A stretch of 64,000 nt of DNA, taken from positions 372,001-436,000 of the forward strand of contig CAVOQT010000017.1 in the NCBI GenBank assembly GCA_963698405.1. Direction: 5' to 3'. Below the pieces are notes generated by a model that was given only the letters and a program-made list of their open reading frames with translations, was not told where the DNA came from and did not search any database. Shown piece after piece: positions 47,555 through 56,296 of this stretch. The position numbers and the translations under genes are program-made. Position 1 is the stretch's first letter. Each line of letters opens with the position of its first letter. Source of the stretch: SHZI01 sp963698405 (GTDB lineage Bacteria; Pseudomonadota; Gammaproteobacteria; Steroidobacterales; GCA-2729495).

Positions 47555-48593
47555 TCAGGGCTCCATCATCTGCCACTCGGCCTGGTAGCCGAGCCCAAGT
47601 TTTACCAGCCGGTGCATCAGTTGCTCGTAACCGATGCCGGCAGTTTCTGCTGATTCGGCAAAATCCTCGCCGTAGCTGAGATTCGGATTGCAGTTGGCTT
47701 CGAGCAGATACGGCGTGCCGTCAGCCGCCAGCCGGAAATCCATGCGTGCGTAGCCACTCATGTGCAGCGCCCGGTAGACGCGCCGGCTCAGGCGATTGAG
47801 CTTTTCGACAACGCCATCGGGGAGATCCTTCGCACGATCTGTATGTATGCCGTGCTTGCGCTGATAGTTACCGTCCCATTTGACCTTGCGGGTCGCAATC
47901 CCGGCCTGTGCGGCCGCCAGCGTACCGAAGTGCATTTCCCAGACCGGCAGCGTCGTCAGCCGCGTATTGCCGAGCACTCCCACGTAGAGCTCACGGCCGG
48001 CGATGTATTCCTCCACCAGCGCGTCGGTACCGAGATTGTCGTGAATGAATGCCACGCGCTCTGCAAGCCGGGCGGGATCTTCGACGATCGAGGCCTGGGC
48101 AATGCCCAGCGAAGCATCTTCGACGGCCGACTTGACGAACAGCGGGAATGACAGCCGCCGCGACAGGCGCATGCGCAGAGCCACGCCTGAAGACCTGAAA
48201 CTGCGGCGTGGGGATACGGTGGTAGGCGAGGATCTGCTTCGACAGCACCTTGTCCCTCGACAGCATCATGCCGCGCGGGTTGCAGCCGGTGTAGGGCTGC
48301 CGCAGCAGCTCCAGGTACGCCACGATGTACTGGTCGTAGGCACCGATACCCTGAAACTCCTGCAGCAGATTGAAGGCGATATGCGGCTTCCAGTCCCGCA
48401 CCACCTTCCGCAACTCCGACAGCTTGTCGTACAGGCCCAGCGCACGCACCTCGTGGCCGGCATTCTCCAGAAAAGTCATCACGTCGTACTCGGTACGGAA
48501 GGCATCGATCTGCTGTTCTGTATATCCGTCCAGATCATCCGGCGGTATCAGGCTTTCGTGCATCAGCACGAGAACACGCCATTTCTTCCTCAT
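47555..48593 (-). CDS. ATP-grasp ligase (D-Ala-D-Ala-ligase-like), frameshifted
   Basis: About 346 codons. N-terminal part: VLVLMHESLIPPDDLDGY, YTGCNPRGMMLSRDKVLSKQ. C-terminal part: LVEEYIAGRELYVGVLGN, YARMDFRLAADGTPYLLEAN, NCNPNLSYGEDFA, with the metal-binding acidic residues of ATP-grasp enzymes. The frame breaks near 48180-48190 after PTPQFQVFRR (span 3n+1) and resumes at ALRMRLSRRLSFPLFVKSA. These ligases join a carboxylate to an amine or similar nucleophile with ATP. It overlaps the zinc peptidase stop (ATGA). The substrates are unknown. Confidence 0.78.
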
Positions 48594-49708
48594 AACGCGT
48601 AACGCTCCCGGCCACGGCGTATCGAATCGAACAGGATACGCTCGAGCAGAAGAAAGGTTTCGCGCTTGCTGCGACGTATGGGCCGATGGACACACAGGTC
48701 GAGGTCCCGGGTCCGCTGTATGACGATGCGCATGACGTTATGTACCAGATAAGGATGCAGCCGCGAACGGCGGATCAGCAGACGCTGCAGCTGCGGGCGT
48801 ATCTGCCGGATAAATGTGGAGGCCGCCGGGCGGCCCGGATGACGTGCGCGTAAAGCGAATACGCGCTTCAGGGGCAGATCATAGCGATCGGTTTCCGAAG
48901 TGTCGTAGTAGGAACGCTTGTCGTCATAGTACTGCCGCAGCGTAATACGGCTCTCACGCAGCGGCTCGATGTGCTTCCGGCTGCGCACCGGCGCAGGTGC
49001 ATCGTGGATCTCGGCCATCACCTCATCGACATAGAGCAGCTTGCGCAGTGCCGGCCAGTCGGCATAGTCGTTGCGCCATGTCGAGTTGGGCGCCAGCCAC
49101 ACCGCAAAGGTTTCGGCAAAGTCTTCAGTCGGATGACTCTGCGCATACCAGTGACCGAGATGCATGACATAGCGACGGCTTCCGGGCCGCGGCACATAGC
49201 TGACGGGGTATGGCAGCGATGCCGGGCCAAAGACCTCCCGCCAGTTCTTGCGCCGGCGCAGCCGGTAGGCGGTATCGATGGCATGACCGGCCTCGTGGCG
49301 CAGGATGCGGCGCAGCCAGCGCACGTTGCCGCCCTCCACCTCATGCATCATCCGGCGTTCCAGTCGCGTCAGGCGTGGATGTGCCAGATAGAACGGGATG
49401 GCGATACCGGGCACGCCATCGGGCGAGAACCACTCCTCAGACAGCCAGCAGTGCGGACGGAAGCGGATGCCGCGTCTTGCCAGCTCATCGTCGAGGCGCG
49501 CCAACGCAACCGGGATCTGGCCATGCGTGGTATCGAGACCAAGATCGCACAGACGCAGATCGAGCAGCTCTTCATCAGGCAGATCAGCCCACCCGAACTG
49601 TCGGCGCAGCACCAGATTGCGCCGCCTCTCGACTGCTGGCCGCCGCCCGGCAGGTTTTTTCCCGCGCGCTGTACCAGACCTGGTCTTCGCCGTTTTCTTG
49701 TCCGTCAT
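48590..49708 (-). CDS. Putative zinc-binding metallopeptidase
   Basis: 372 residues. The zinc motif is HEAGH in RRILRHEAGHAIDTAYRL (about residue 139), with a possible third ligand Glu in HPTEDFAETFAVWL. The N-terminus is a basic, disordered Lys/Arg-rich tail; LSEEWFSPDGVPGIAIPFYL and VMHLGHWYAQSHPTEDFAET are conserved-looking segments of a putative zinc-binding peptidase family. It heads a minus operon with the ATP-grasp ligase, Trp-rich protein and nitrilase-like protein. No signal peptide. Confidence 0.75.
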   Translation of the reverse strand: MTDKKTAKTRSGTARGKKPAGRRPAVERRRNLVLRRQFGWADLPDEELLDLRLCDLGLDTTHGQIPVALARLDDELARRGIRFRPHCWLSEEWFSPDGVPGIAIPFYLAHPRLTRLERRMMHEVEGGNVRWLRRILRHEAGHAIDTAYRLRRRKNWREVFGPASLPYPVSYVPRPGSRRYVMHLGHWYAQSHPTEDFAETFAVWLAPNSTWRNDYADWPALRKLLYVDEVMAEIHDAPAPVRSRKHIEPLRESRITLRQYYDDKRSYYDTSETDRYDLPLKRVFALRARHPGRPAASTFIRQIRPQLQRLLIRRSRLHPYLVHNVMRIVIQRTRDLDLCVHRPIRRSKRETFLLLERILFDSIRRGRERYAL

Positions 49709-49785
49709 CCGACCGCCGCCAGAACCCTCAGGTCAGTCTAGCGTCAATCGGAGCTATTGGCATGCCACGGGGAAATCAGGCCGGC

Positions 49786-50394
49786 CTACGCCCTGCGCTT
49801 TGCATTGACCGCGCGGACAAAGTCCGCATCCACCATGTTCACGCCCTGCTTCTTCGCCTCACGGATGATTCCGTTCAGCGCCACCGTGAGCAGCACCTTG
49901 GGTACATCGGTCAGCAGCTTGCAGGCCTCCAGCTCGAAGCGGACTTCAGGGTCCAGCTTGTTGGCCGTGTAAAAGATGGAATTGGCTTCCCGCCCTTTCG
50001 CCACCGGTATGGACACGGGCCTCGGCTGGTTATGCGAGCAGAAAAAGAAGCGCCGCTCACCGGCCTCGTTGTGCCGGAAACCGTAAGACAGGGGCATGCT
50101 GGGAAATTCCTTCTGCGCCAGAAGCCGCTCGTGAAAGGTCTCCTTGAGCAGGATGTTTTTGACCTTCAGGCACCAGAACTTCTCGCAACCGGCAGGATCC
50201 GTCTCCCGACCGGGCTTGTACTGAAACTCCCCGTCCCGCTCACATTCGAAAACCTGAAACGCATCCTTCATCAGCAGGGGGAAATCGGGATCCTGAGCGT
50301 ATTCCACAGTGGGCGTCCTGACCATCTCGAAGGGAATAGGACGTTCAAAGCCCCTGTTGTCGGCAGTATAGCCGTGCGGCGCGATGCCAACGAC
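49786..50394 (-). pseudogene. Flavin reductase-like gene, 5' part lost
   Basis: Paralog of the intact gene at 50806-51735, beginning only at about codon 115 of that gene: IPFEMVRTPTVEYAQDPDFP, GCEKFWCLKVKNILLKETFH, SYGFRHNEAGERRFFFCSHN, ending AKRRA. Upstream homology stops near 50394, where the remnant of an IS91-type element begins. The amino-terminal flavin-binding half is missing, so this is probably nonfunctional. The reading frame remains open further upstream by chance. Confidence 0.7.
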
Positions 50395-50803
50395 CGGTGA
50401 TAACGCGAGCCGGCCAATGCCGCAGCGGGTTGCACTGCGGGAAATGCAGGCGTGAGGGCGGGATTCTCGCACTGCACGAGGCCGCAGGCGCAGGCGCTCC
50501 TCCGCGCCGCTGAGCCGGGCGCGTGCCACCGCTTCAGTTGAGGTCGAACTCCCCCTGCCCCGGCGGGCCGCGCGGGCGGTTTGCAGCGGCGGCGTTCGCT
50601 GGTACCTCCCGCACCTGCATCCGGTGTTCCAGGTGCGCCAGAATCTTCCCGATCACCGCCGGATCCTCCACGCTGGCGATGATCCGCACCTTGCCGCCGC
50701 AGCACTCGCAGCTCTCGATGTCGATGCGGAATACCCGCTTGAGCCGCTGCGCCCAGGTCATCGCCCGATGCCGCTCGGCTGATTGGCCATGGGCTTTGAA
50801 GCC
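50395..50803 (-). mobile_element. IS91-family transposase remnant (C-terminal end)
   Basis: The frame at 50534-50761, extending back to about 50803, encodes AERHRAMTWAQRLKRVF, then IDIESCECCGGKVRIIASV and EDPAVIGKILAHLEHRMQ, the C-terminal zinc-ribbon end of IS91-type transposases, which are rolling-circle (HUH) enzymes. Sequence from 50534 down to about 50395 would hold the terminus side. The catalytic part is absent. It is sandwiched exactly between the intact and truncated flavin reductase copies. Confidence 0.75.
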
Positions 50804-50805
50804 TG

Positions 50806-51735
50806 TCAGGCCCTGCGCTTCGCGTTGACCTGTCGCACAAAGTCCGCATCGACCATGGTCACGCCCTGCTTCTTTGCCTCGCGGATGATCCCGCGCAGGG
50901 CCACCGTGAGCAGCGCCTTCGGCGCATCGATCAGGAGTTCGCAGGCTTCCAGCTCGAAGCGGACTTCCGGATCCAGCTTGTTGGCCGTGTAGTAGATGGA
51001 ATTGACCTTGAGACCTTCGGTCAGCGGGATGGGCACGGGCTTCGGCCGGTTGTGTGAACAGAAGAAGAACCGCCGGTCACCGGCCTCGTTGTGCCGGAAT
51101 CCGTAGGACAGCGGAATACTGGGAAACTCCTTCTGTGCCAGCAGCCGCTCGTGGAAGCTCTCCTTGAGAAGGATGTTCTTCACCTTCAGGCACCAGAACT
51201 TCTCGCAGCCGGAAGGATCGGTCTCGCGGCCGGGCTGGTACTGGAACTCGCCGTCCAGTTCGCATTCGAAGACCTCGAATGCATCACTGATCAGCAGCGG
51301 AAACTCGGGATCAGCGGCATATTCGGGTGTCGGCGTACGGACCATCTCGAAGGGAATGTTCTTCATCTTCTCTTCGGGTTCCACACCCGGATAGCCGAGC
51401 GCCACGATGGGCTTCAGCCAGCTCTCCCTGTATTCGACGAAATGCAGCGCCGCCTTGCTGCCGCGCTGCAGATTGGTCGAGGTATTCGAACTCGCCCGCG
51501 AGATCAGCATCATCGAGGGCTGCTCGATGATGTCGAAGGGGAAGGCCAGGGAATGCGGTGCGATTGACGTCACGCCCCGCGCGTTGACCGTGGTCACCAG
51601 CGCAAAGGGCATCGGGAAAAATCCGGCCGACTGGTAGAAATTGTCCTTGGGGTGCACGCGATGAAAGGGTTCGCTTCGCGTGCTGAGTGGACGACGGAAA
51701 CGGTCGAACAGTGAAAAAAGATCAAAAAACGACAT
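50806..51735 (-). CDS. Flavin reductase-family (split-barrel FMN) protein
   Basis: 309 residues. The N-terminal FMN-binding split barrel reads FFPMPFALVTTVNARGVTSI, then SMMLISRASSNTSTNLQRG; the C-terminal part IPFEMVRTPTPEYAADPEFP, KNILLKESFHERLLAQKEFP, SYGFRHNEAGDRRFFFCSHN is shared with the truncated copy. NAD(P)H:FMN reductases or reductase partners of oxygenases have this fold; the substrate is unknown. A Fur-box-like sequence lies 109 nt upstream. Intact. Confidence 0.82.
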   Translation of the reverse strand: MSFFDLFSLFDRFRRPLSTRSEPFHRVHPKDNFYQSAGFFPMPFALVTTVNARGVTSIAPHSLAFPFDIIEQPSMMLISRASSNTSTNLQRGSKAALHFVEYRESWLKPIVALGYPGVEPEEKMKNIPFEMVRTPTPEYAADPEFPLLISDAFEVFECELDGEFQYQPGRETDPSGCEKFWCLKVKNILLKESFHERLLAQKEFPSIPLSYGFRHNEAGDRRFFFCSHNRPKPVPIPLTEGLKVNSIYYTANKLDPEVRFELEACELLIDAPKALLTVALRGIIREAKKQGVTMVDADFVRQVNAKRRA

Positions 51736-51843
51736 GGCATCGAATCCCCGCTGCCTGGTGCAAACAATGACGGCAAGCCGTCATTCTGACATAGGGACTC
51801 GGCGCGATGCATCGTCGGCAAATTATTCCGCACCGGCGCGAGT

Positions 51844-51862
51844 GATAGTGATTATCAGTGTC
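51844..51862. promoter_or_regulatory. Fur-box-like sequence
   Basis: GATAGTGATTATCAGTGTC agrees with the 19-bp Fur consensus GATAATGATAATCATTATC at 15 of 19 positions. It lies in the 211-nt divergent gap between the flavin reductase (minus, 109 nt away) and the aspartic protease gene (plus, 84 nt away). Iron control of a flavin reductase would be sensible, but the site is judged by eye only. Confidence 0.45.
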
Positions 51863-51946
51863 GTTTGGACTCGACCGTCCCGAATCAGGTTACTCACGGG
51901 AATTTCAGCAGTGGTACCCGGATGAGCCACTGGTTAGGATGACGAC

Positions 51947-52336
51947 ATGGGCATCAGCTACGCCAGTCTTGAACTTCACAACCCGGTGCGCCCCGATCTC
52001 GCCGCGCTGCCGGCACGGGCGCTGGCGGATACCGGCGCCATGTATCTTTGCATTCCTCGCCACGTAGCCATCCAGCTCGGCCTCTCGGCCCATCAGCAAC
52101 GGGAAGTGACGCTTGCCGACAGCACGCGTGCGTCGGTGGACTATGTGGGCCCCGTCGAGATTCGATTCGGCAACCGCCGCTGCTTCGTCGGCGCCATGGT
52201 GCTCGGCGACGAGGTGTTGCTCGGCGCCATCCCGATGGAAGACATGGATCTCGTCGTGCATCCGCAGACACGACAGGTTACGGTGCATCCGGACCGGCCC
52301 AATATTGCCGCAGGTATAGCGAAACGCGCGGCCTGA
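51947..52336 (+). CDS. Clan AA (retropepsin-like) aspartic protease
   Basis: 129 residues. The catalytic motif ALADTGAMYLCIP (Asp-Thr-Gly, about residue 28) and the second hydrophobic-G motif VLLGAIPMEDMDLVV match the small bacterial retropepsin-like family, which acts as a homodimer. No signal peptide or membrane segment. Context: accessory genes with a toxin-antitoxin pair downstream. Substrate unknown. Confidence 0.78.
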   Translation: MGISYASLELHNPVRPDLAALPARALADTGAMYLCIPRHVAIQLGLSAHQQREVTLADSTRASVDYVGPVEIRFGNRRCFVGAMVLGDEVLLGAIPMEDMDLVVHPQTRQVTVHPDRPNIAAGIAKRAA

Positions 52337-52432
52337 AAAGACCATGGCGAAGAAACCCGCATGCGCAGAATTGACGCGATCGGCCCGGATTTTGGATTTG
52401 CCCGGGCAAACCATGCAGCGTAGATTGCCGCA

Positions 52433-52666
52433 ATGACGATCGACATCGAAAAACTCCTCGCTCTGCCACCGGCTGAACGCGCCCAACTGGCGCAGATTCT
52501 CTGGAACAGCATTCCCGATGGCGTGCCGGGTATGCTCCCCGTCTCGGACGCGGAACGCCTTGAACTCGAGCAGCGACTGGCCGAGTACCCCCAGGATGAC
52601 GTCGAGGGACGCCCCGTGGACGAAGTGTTGGCGGAGCTTCGCTATGCCCTATGCAGAGGCGCCTGA
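52433..52666 (+). CDS. Addiction-module component (antitoxin)
   Basis: 77 residues, MTIDIEKLLALPPAERAQLA, then DAERLELEQRLAEYPQDDVE. Matches the small addiction-module component family (TIGR02574-like), paired with ParE/RelE toxins. Its last 16 nt overlap the next gene. This is the third toxin-antitoxin module in the window. Confidence 0.78.
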   Translation: MTIDIEKLLALPPAERAQLAQILWNSIPDGVPGMLPVSDAERLELEQRLAEYPQDDVEGRPVDEVLAELRYALCRGA

Positions 52667-52983
52667 GACTGCGGCCGAAGGCCCGGCGCGACATTCTTGC
52701 CGCAATACGGTGGTATGAATCCGAGCGGGTGGGACTCGGCCCGGAATTTCTCGCCGACATCGACGTCGTTTTTCATCGCATCTGTGACACGCCCGCGCAC
52801 TATGCGGTTGTGGTCGAGGCAACACGACGTGCGCTGATGATTCGCTTTCCCTATGCCATCTACTTCCGCGCTGGCACCAGTACGATCGACGTCATAGGCG
52901 TTCTTCATACGAGCCGTGACCCACGTAGATGGCGGGCACGTGAGCCGGAGGAACACTATGCCCAGGACCGTCTCGCGGCCTGA
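52651..52983 (+). CDS. ParE/RelE-family toxin
   Basis: 110 residues. LRLRPKARRDILAAIRWYES and ESERVGLGPEFLADIDVVFH give the two N-terminal helices; FPYAIYFRAGTSTIDVIGVL then HTSRDPRRWR gives the C-terminal sheet with the R-x-P-x-x-W feature common in ParE/RelE toxins. It follows the antitoxin with overlap, forming a toxin-antitoxin operon. Target unknown. Confidence 0.83.
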   Translation: MQRRLRLRPKARRDILAAIRWYESERVGLGPEFLADIDVVFHRICDTPAHYAVVVEATRRALMIRFPYAIYFRAGTSTIDVIGVLHTSRDPRRWRAREPEEHYAQDRLAA

Positions 52984-53039
52984 AAGGATCATGGTGACGA
53001 CACCCGCGTGCGAGATACCGCGCACCCTGATGATCGCAA

Positions 53040-53206
53040 CTAGCCCGCTCGCCGCGACAACCAGATCTCGAAACGCCAGAGCTGCACACCCAGCCAAACG
53101 CTGAGCGCCGACAGAAGCGCCAGCTGCAGCAGGCTGCCCGAAACCAGCGGCATTGAAACACCAGCGATGACGAGCAACACAGCCATTCCGGAACCGGCTA
53201 TAGTTG
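53040..53206 (-). pseudogene. 3' fragment of a Bcr/CflA-type MFS transporter gene
   Basis: On minus, SGSLLQLALLSALSVWLGVQ, then LWRFEIWLSRRAG and stop TAG at 53040, is nearly the same as the C-terminus of the intact exporter (QASLLQLALLSALSVWLGVL, LWRVEIWLSRRAG, stop at 54122). The DNA aligns collinearly with an offset of 1,082 nt for roughly 110 nt, about 85% by eye. Upstream, the resemblance fades by 53206. It is a relic of a second transporter or of duplication around the PEP-CTERM gene. Confidence 0.7.
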
Positions 53207-53239
53207 CCGCAAAACGCCATTAATGCGGGAGCAAGGTCC

Positions 53240-54103
53240 ATGTCTTATGTCAAGCTCGCAGTGCCACGAATCACCCTTCCGTTACGCAGTGGCCAATGGG
53301 CACGCTTTCTTGCCGGCGGAATGCGCCTGCTGGCGATCGCATTTACGGGTGCGACACTCCTTGATTGGGATGAAGCGCATGCGACGGCCCTCCAGTTCCG
53401 GATCGATGGAACGGTAGGGACCCTGCAAATGAGTAGTGACGGCGGTCATGGCAGTTACGTACCCCAAGGTCTGGCAGCCGGTCAGGCATTTTCAGCCACC
53501 ATCAGTTACGAAATGGCGCCCCCGACAGGGATCCGCAGCTACGATGCTTACAGCGGCAACGCATGGTACCGCTATACCGCGCAGAACGGCCTGCAGGGCG
53601 CTGTTCACTTCGATTTTGGAAATGGCTTTTATGCCGATGGCTTCGTTGAGGTGGTCAAAGTGCACGACGGCAATCCAGCCAGCACCGCCGACCAAATCAA
53701 CGACGACTATCTCAGCCTCTCGCTGACAATCGTCTCGCAAAATATCCTTCAGGCACCGCCAAGCGGGCAGTACCAGCTTTCTGATACTTCGGGATATGTT
53801 GGCATCCATGACGTCGACCGTCACGCCTTCGACGGGGGCGATCTGCCCAATGCGACACTGGATGGCGGAGCATTTGAAAGCATGAATGCAAACATCTCCT
53901 GGTTGAGTGAGTACTACAGCTGGTACCCGTGCAACTCTATCGAAGGTTACTGCGAGGACCAGGCTTCGGCGTCGGCGTATCTACCGATGTATCCCACCAG
54001 TATCAGCGCGGTGGTGCCATTGCCCGGGACCGCTTGGCTTCTGGGCGGTGCGTTCTCGCTGCTCTGCGCAGCTGGGCAACGTGTAAAGCCACCCAGTTTG
54101 TAG
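53240..54103 (+). CDS. Secreted PEP-CTERM-type protein
   Basis: 287 residues from the ATG at 53240 (AAGG upstream). A signal peptide (LLAIAFTGATLLDWDEAHA) precedes a beta-rich body (FRIDGTVGTLQMSSDGGHGS, GAVHFDFGNGFYADGFVEVV). The C-terminus VVPLPGTAWLLGGAFSLLC, then a basic RVKPPSL tail, is the VPLPxxxWLL variant of the PEP-CTERM/exosortase sorting signal. Exosortase-processed proteins reach the surface or matrix. No exosortase gene in the window. Flanked on both sides by copies of the transporter's 3' end. Confidence 0.75.
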   Translation: MSYVKLAVPRITLPLRSGQWARFLAGGMRLLAIAFTGATLLDWDEAHATALQFRIDGTVGTLQMSSDGGHGSYVPQGLAAGQAFSATISYEMAPPTGIRSYDAYSGNAWYRYTAQNGLQGAVHFDFGNGFYADGFVEVVKVHDGNPASTADQINDDYLSLSLTIVSQNILQAPPSGQYQLSDTSGYVGIHDVDRHAFDGGDLPNATLDGGAFESMNANISWLSEYYSWYPCNSIEGYCEDQASASAYLPMYPTSISAVVPLPGTAWLLGGAFSLLCAAGQRVKPPSL

Positions 54104-54121
54104 TGCCCCCGATTATCGTAA

Positions 54122-55339
54122 CTACCCCGCCCGCCTCGACAACCAGATCTCGACGCGCCAGAGCAGCACACCGAGCCAGACGCTGAGCGCCGACAGCAAT
54201 GCCAGCTGCAGCAGGCTGGCCTGCACCAGCGGCACAAAAACGCCGGCCGTCAGACTGGCTGCCGACAGCGAAACGAAAGACTGCATCGACGCCGCAGAAC
54301 CGCGCGCCTGCGGGAACAGGTCGAGCATCCGCAGCGTCAGCACCGGGAACACGAGCTGGGTGGCAATGCCCGACAGGAACAGGGCGCCCTGCTGCAGACC
54401 GATCGGCACCTCGGAAAACTGCCAGTGCAGGAACAAGCGCAGCGTGCAGGTCACGACGATCAGTGCGAAACCGAAGCCTGCCTGCCGCATGGGCGCCATG
54501 CGTCCGGCCAACTGGCCGGACAGGATCGCGCCCAGCGTGAAGCCGGCGATGATCGGCAGGAACAGCCAGATGAACTGCGTTTCGCCGAGTTGCCAGTGAT
54601 CGAGGATCAAGGCCGGCGCCGCACTGATGTAGCAGAAGGCGCCGAGAAAATTGCAGCTCGCAGCCAGGGCCAGCAGCAGGAACTGCCGGTCACTGATCAC
54701 GCGATACGCGGCGGTCGTCAACTCGCGCAGCGAAAAGGGCACGCGGTGTTCCGGTGCATGCGTCTCCGGCAGTTTCAGATGCGAGACGATCACCAGCACC
54801 AGGCCGAACAGCGAGAGGAAGGCAAACACCGCACGCCAGCCGAGCGCCACGTGGATCCAGCCACCGATGACCGGCGCCAGCGCCGGCGCGACACCAAAGA
54901 TCAGCGTCACCAGGCTCATGAGCCGCTGCGCCTGCGGACCCTCGTACAGATCGCGCACGATGGCACGTCCGACCACCATCCCGGCACCGGCCGTCGCACC
55001 CTGCAGCGCACGGAAGGCGAGCAGCGAAACGAAGTTGGGTGCCAGCACACAGGCCAGGGAGCCGAGGGTATAGAAGCCGAGGCCCCAGATGATCACCGGC
55101 CGTCGGCCGAGCGCATCGGACAGCGGCCCGTGAAACAGCGCCGTGAAAGCGTAGGGCAGCATGTAGGCGGTCAGCGTCTGCTGCATCTGCCAGCGCGATA
55201 CCTGCAGATCGGCTTCCATCGCGCGAAACGAGGGAAAAAAGGTATCGATGGAGAACGGGCTCACCATGGACAGGCCGGCAAGCAGCACGGCGAGCCCCAG
55301 ATAGGGTGGTAGTGGTCGCGCCACGGGTGCGACGATCAA
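54122..55339 (-). CDS. Bcr/CflA-family MFS exporter
   Basis: 405 residues, 12 hydrophobic helices. Seen: FSIDTFFPSFRAMEADLQVS, HGPLSDALGRRPVIIWGL (A-loop motif) and RALQGATAGAGMVVGRAIVR (motif B), as in bicyclomycin/chloramphenicol exporters. Start is TTG at 55339, overlapping the hydrolase stop. It is the last gene of the phosphonate operon, so it may export a phosphonate or protect against one (Bcr/CflA members export bicyclomycin); this is inference from position. Confidence 0.88.
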   Translation of the reverse strand: MIVAPVARPLPPYLGLAVLLAGLSMVSPFSIDTFFPSFRAMEADLQVSRWQMQQTLTAYMLPYAFTALFHGPLSDALGRRPVIIWGLGFYTLGSLACVLAPNFVSLLAFRALQGATAGAGMVVGRAIVRDLYEGPQAQRLMSLVTLIFGVAPALAPVIGGWIHVALGWRAVFAFLSLFGLVLVIVSHLKLPETHAPEHRVPFSLRELTTAAYRVISDRQFLLLALAASCNFLGAFCYISAAPALILDHWQLGETQFIWLFLPIIAGFTLGAILSGQLAGRMAPMRQAGFGFALIVVTCTLRLFLHWQFSEVPIGLQQGALFLSGIATQLVFPVLTLRMLDLFPQARGSAASMQSFVSLSAASLTAGVFVPLVQASLLQLALLSALSVWLGVLLWRVEIWLSRRAG

Positions 55340-56286
55340 CCGGCTGGTTGCGCGGCATCGAGCCAGGCGCGGACATCGCGGCCGATTTCGGCGCCGGCCT
55401 CCTCCACCGCCATGTGACCCACACCGGGATAGCTCACGAAGCGCAGCGACGGCGCGTCCTTCAGCAATTCGCGAAACTCGACCGACTGGCTGAACACCGC
55501 CGTGGTATTCGCTTCGCCCCAGAGCAGCAGCACCGGCACACGGATGCTGCGGATCAGTCCCTCGATATCACCGGCCTGATACTGCGAAAGCCGGTCGAGC
55601 TGCGCCTCGCGCTGGCCCTCGCGCATCCACATGTCGTACCAGCGATCCACGAGTGACGGAGGCAACTGGTCGGGATTGCCGAAACCGCTGCGCAACATGA
55701 ATTCCGGCAGTGCGCGCGGCAGGATGTACTTCAGGACGTAACCCACCCGCGGCACGTCGCCGCGCCGCTTGCGTTCGCGCCCCTCCAGCGAACCGGGACT
55801 GAGCAGGATGAGCCCGTCGACCCGCTCCGGGTGCGCAGCGGTGTAGTGAATCGCCACCGTACCGCCCATCGAGGTACCACCGATGGTGATGCGCTCCAGT
55901 TCGAGCGCATCGATGAACTTTTCGGTGAGGGCGAGCGTGCGCTGCTGCGTGTAGTCGCCGGTGGGATCCGGGCCGGTCAGCCCGTGACTGCTCATGTCGA
56001 AGCGCACCACGCGATAACGATCCTTGAGCGCCTCGACCCAGGGATCCCAGTCGATCAGGTTGGAAAAATTGGCATGCAGCAGCACCACGACCGGGCCACT
56101 GCCCTCGTCGCGATAATGGATGCGCACGCCATCCACGACGATGAAGCGCGAGGTGGGTCCCGCATAACGTGCCTCCAGTTCTGCAGCCGGGATATCCCGG
56201 TATGCCCACAGCGCCACCATTACGCTGACCATCACAACGACACCGATGACAGCCAGGGCGCGGAGAATCAGGCTTCGTATGCGCAT
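55336..56286 (-). CDS. Membrane-anchored alpha/beta hydrolase
   Basis: 316 residues from the ATG at 56286. An N-terminal transmembrane anchor (AVIGVVVMVSVMVALWAY) precedes the fold: HYRDEGSGPVVVLLHA (oxyanion), nucleophile elbow TIGGTSMGGTVAIH (GxSxG), and YPGVGHMAVEEAG with the catalytic His. Hydrolase of unknown substrate, probably periplasmic-facing or anchored at the inner membrane. It starts 10 nt after the YidC-like gene and overlaps the MFS gene, so it belongs to the phosphonate operon. Confidence 0.83.
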   Translation of the reverse strand: MRIRSLILRALAVIGVVVMVSVMVALWAYRDIPAAELEARYAGPTSRFIVVDGVRIHYRDEGSGPVVVLLHANFSNLIDWDPWVEALKDRYRVVRFDMSSHGLTGPDPTGDYTQQRTLALTEKFIDALELERITIGGTSMGGTVAIHYTAAHPERVDGLILLSPGSLEGRERKRRGDVPRVGYVLKYILPRALPEFMLRSGFGNPDQLPPSLVDRWYDMWMREGQREAQLDRLSQYQAGDIEGLIRSIRVPVLLLWGEANTTAVFSQSVEFRELLKDAPSLRFVSYPGVGHMAVEEAGAEIGRDVRAWLDAAQPAG

Positions 56287-56296
56287 GGAAAATCCT

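Noticed and set aside
51931..51942. GGTTAGGATG before the aspartic protease as an attC core
   Set aside because: GTTAGGA fails the final pyrimidine of GTTRRRY and has no partner.
52378..52405. GCCCGG...CCGGGC inverted repeat before the third toxin-antitoxin pair as a terminator
   Set aside because: Stem is short and no T-run follows; may be an operator but unsupported.
54425..55312. Plus-strand 295-codon frame opposite the MFS exporter
   Set aside because: Gln/Arg/His-rich antisense product without motifs.
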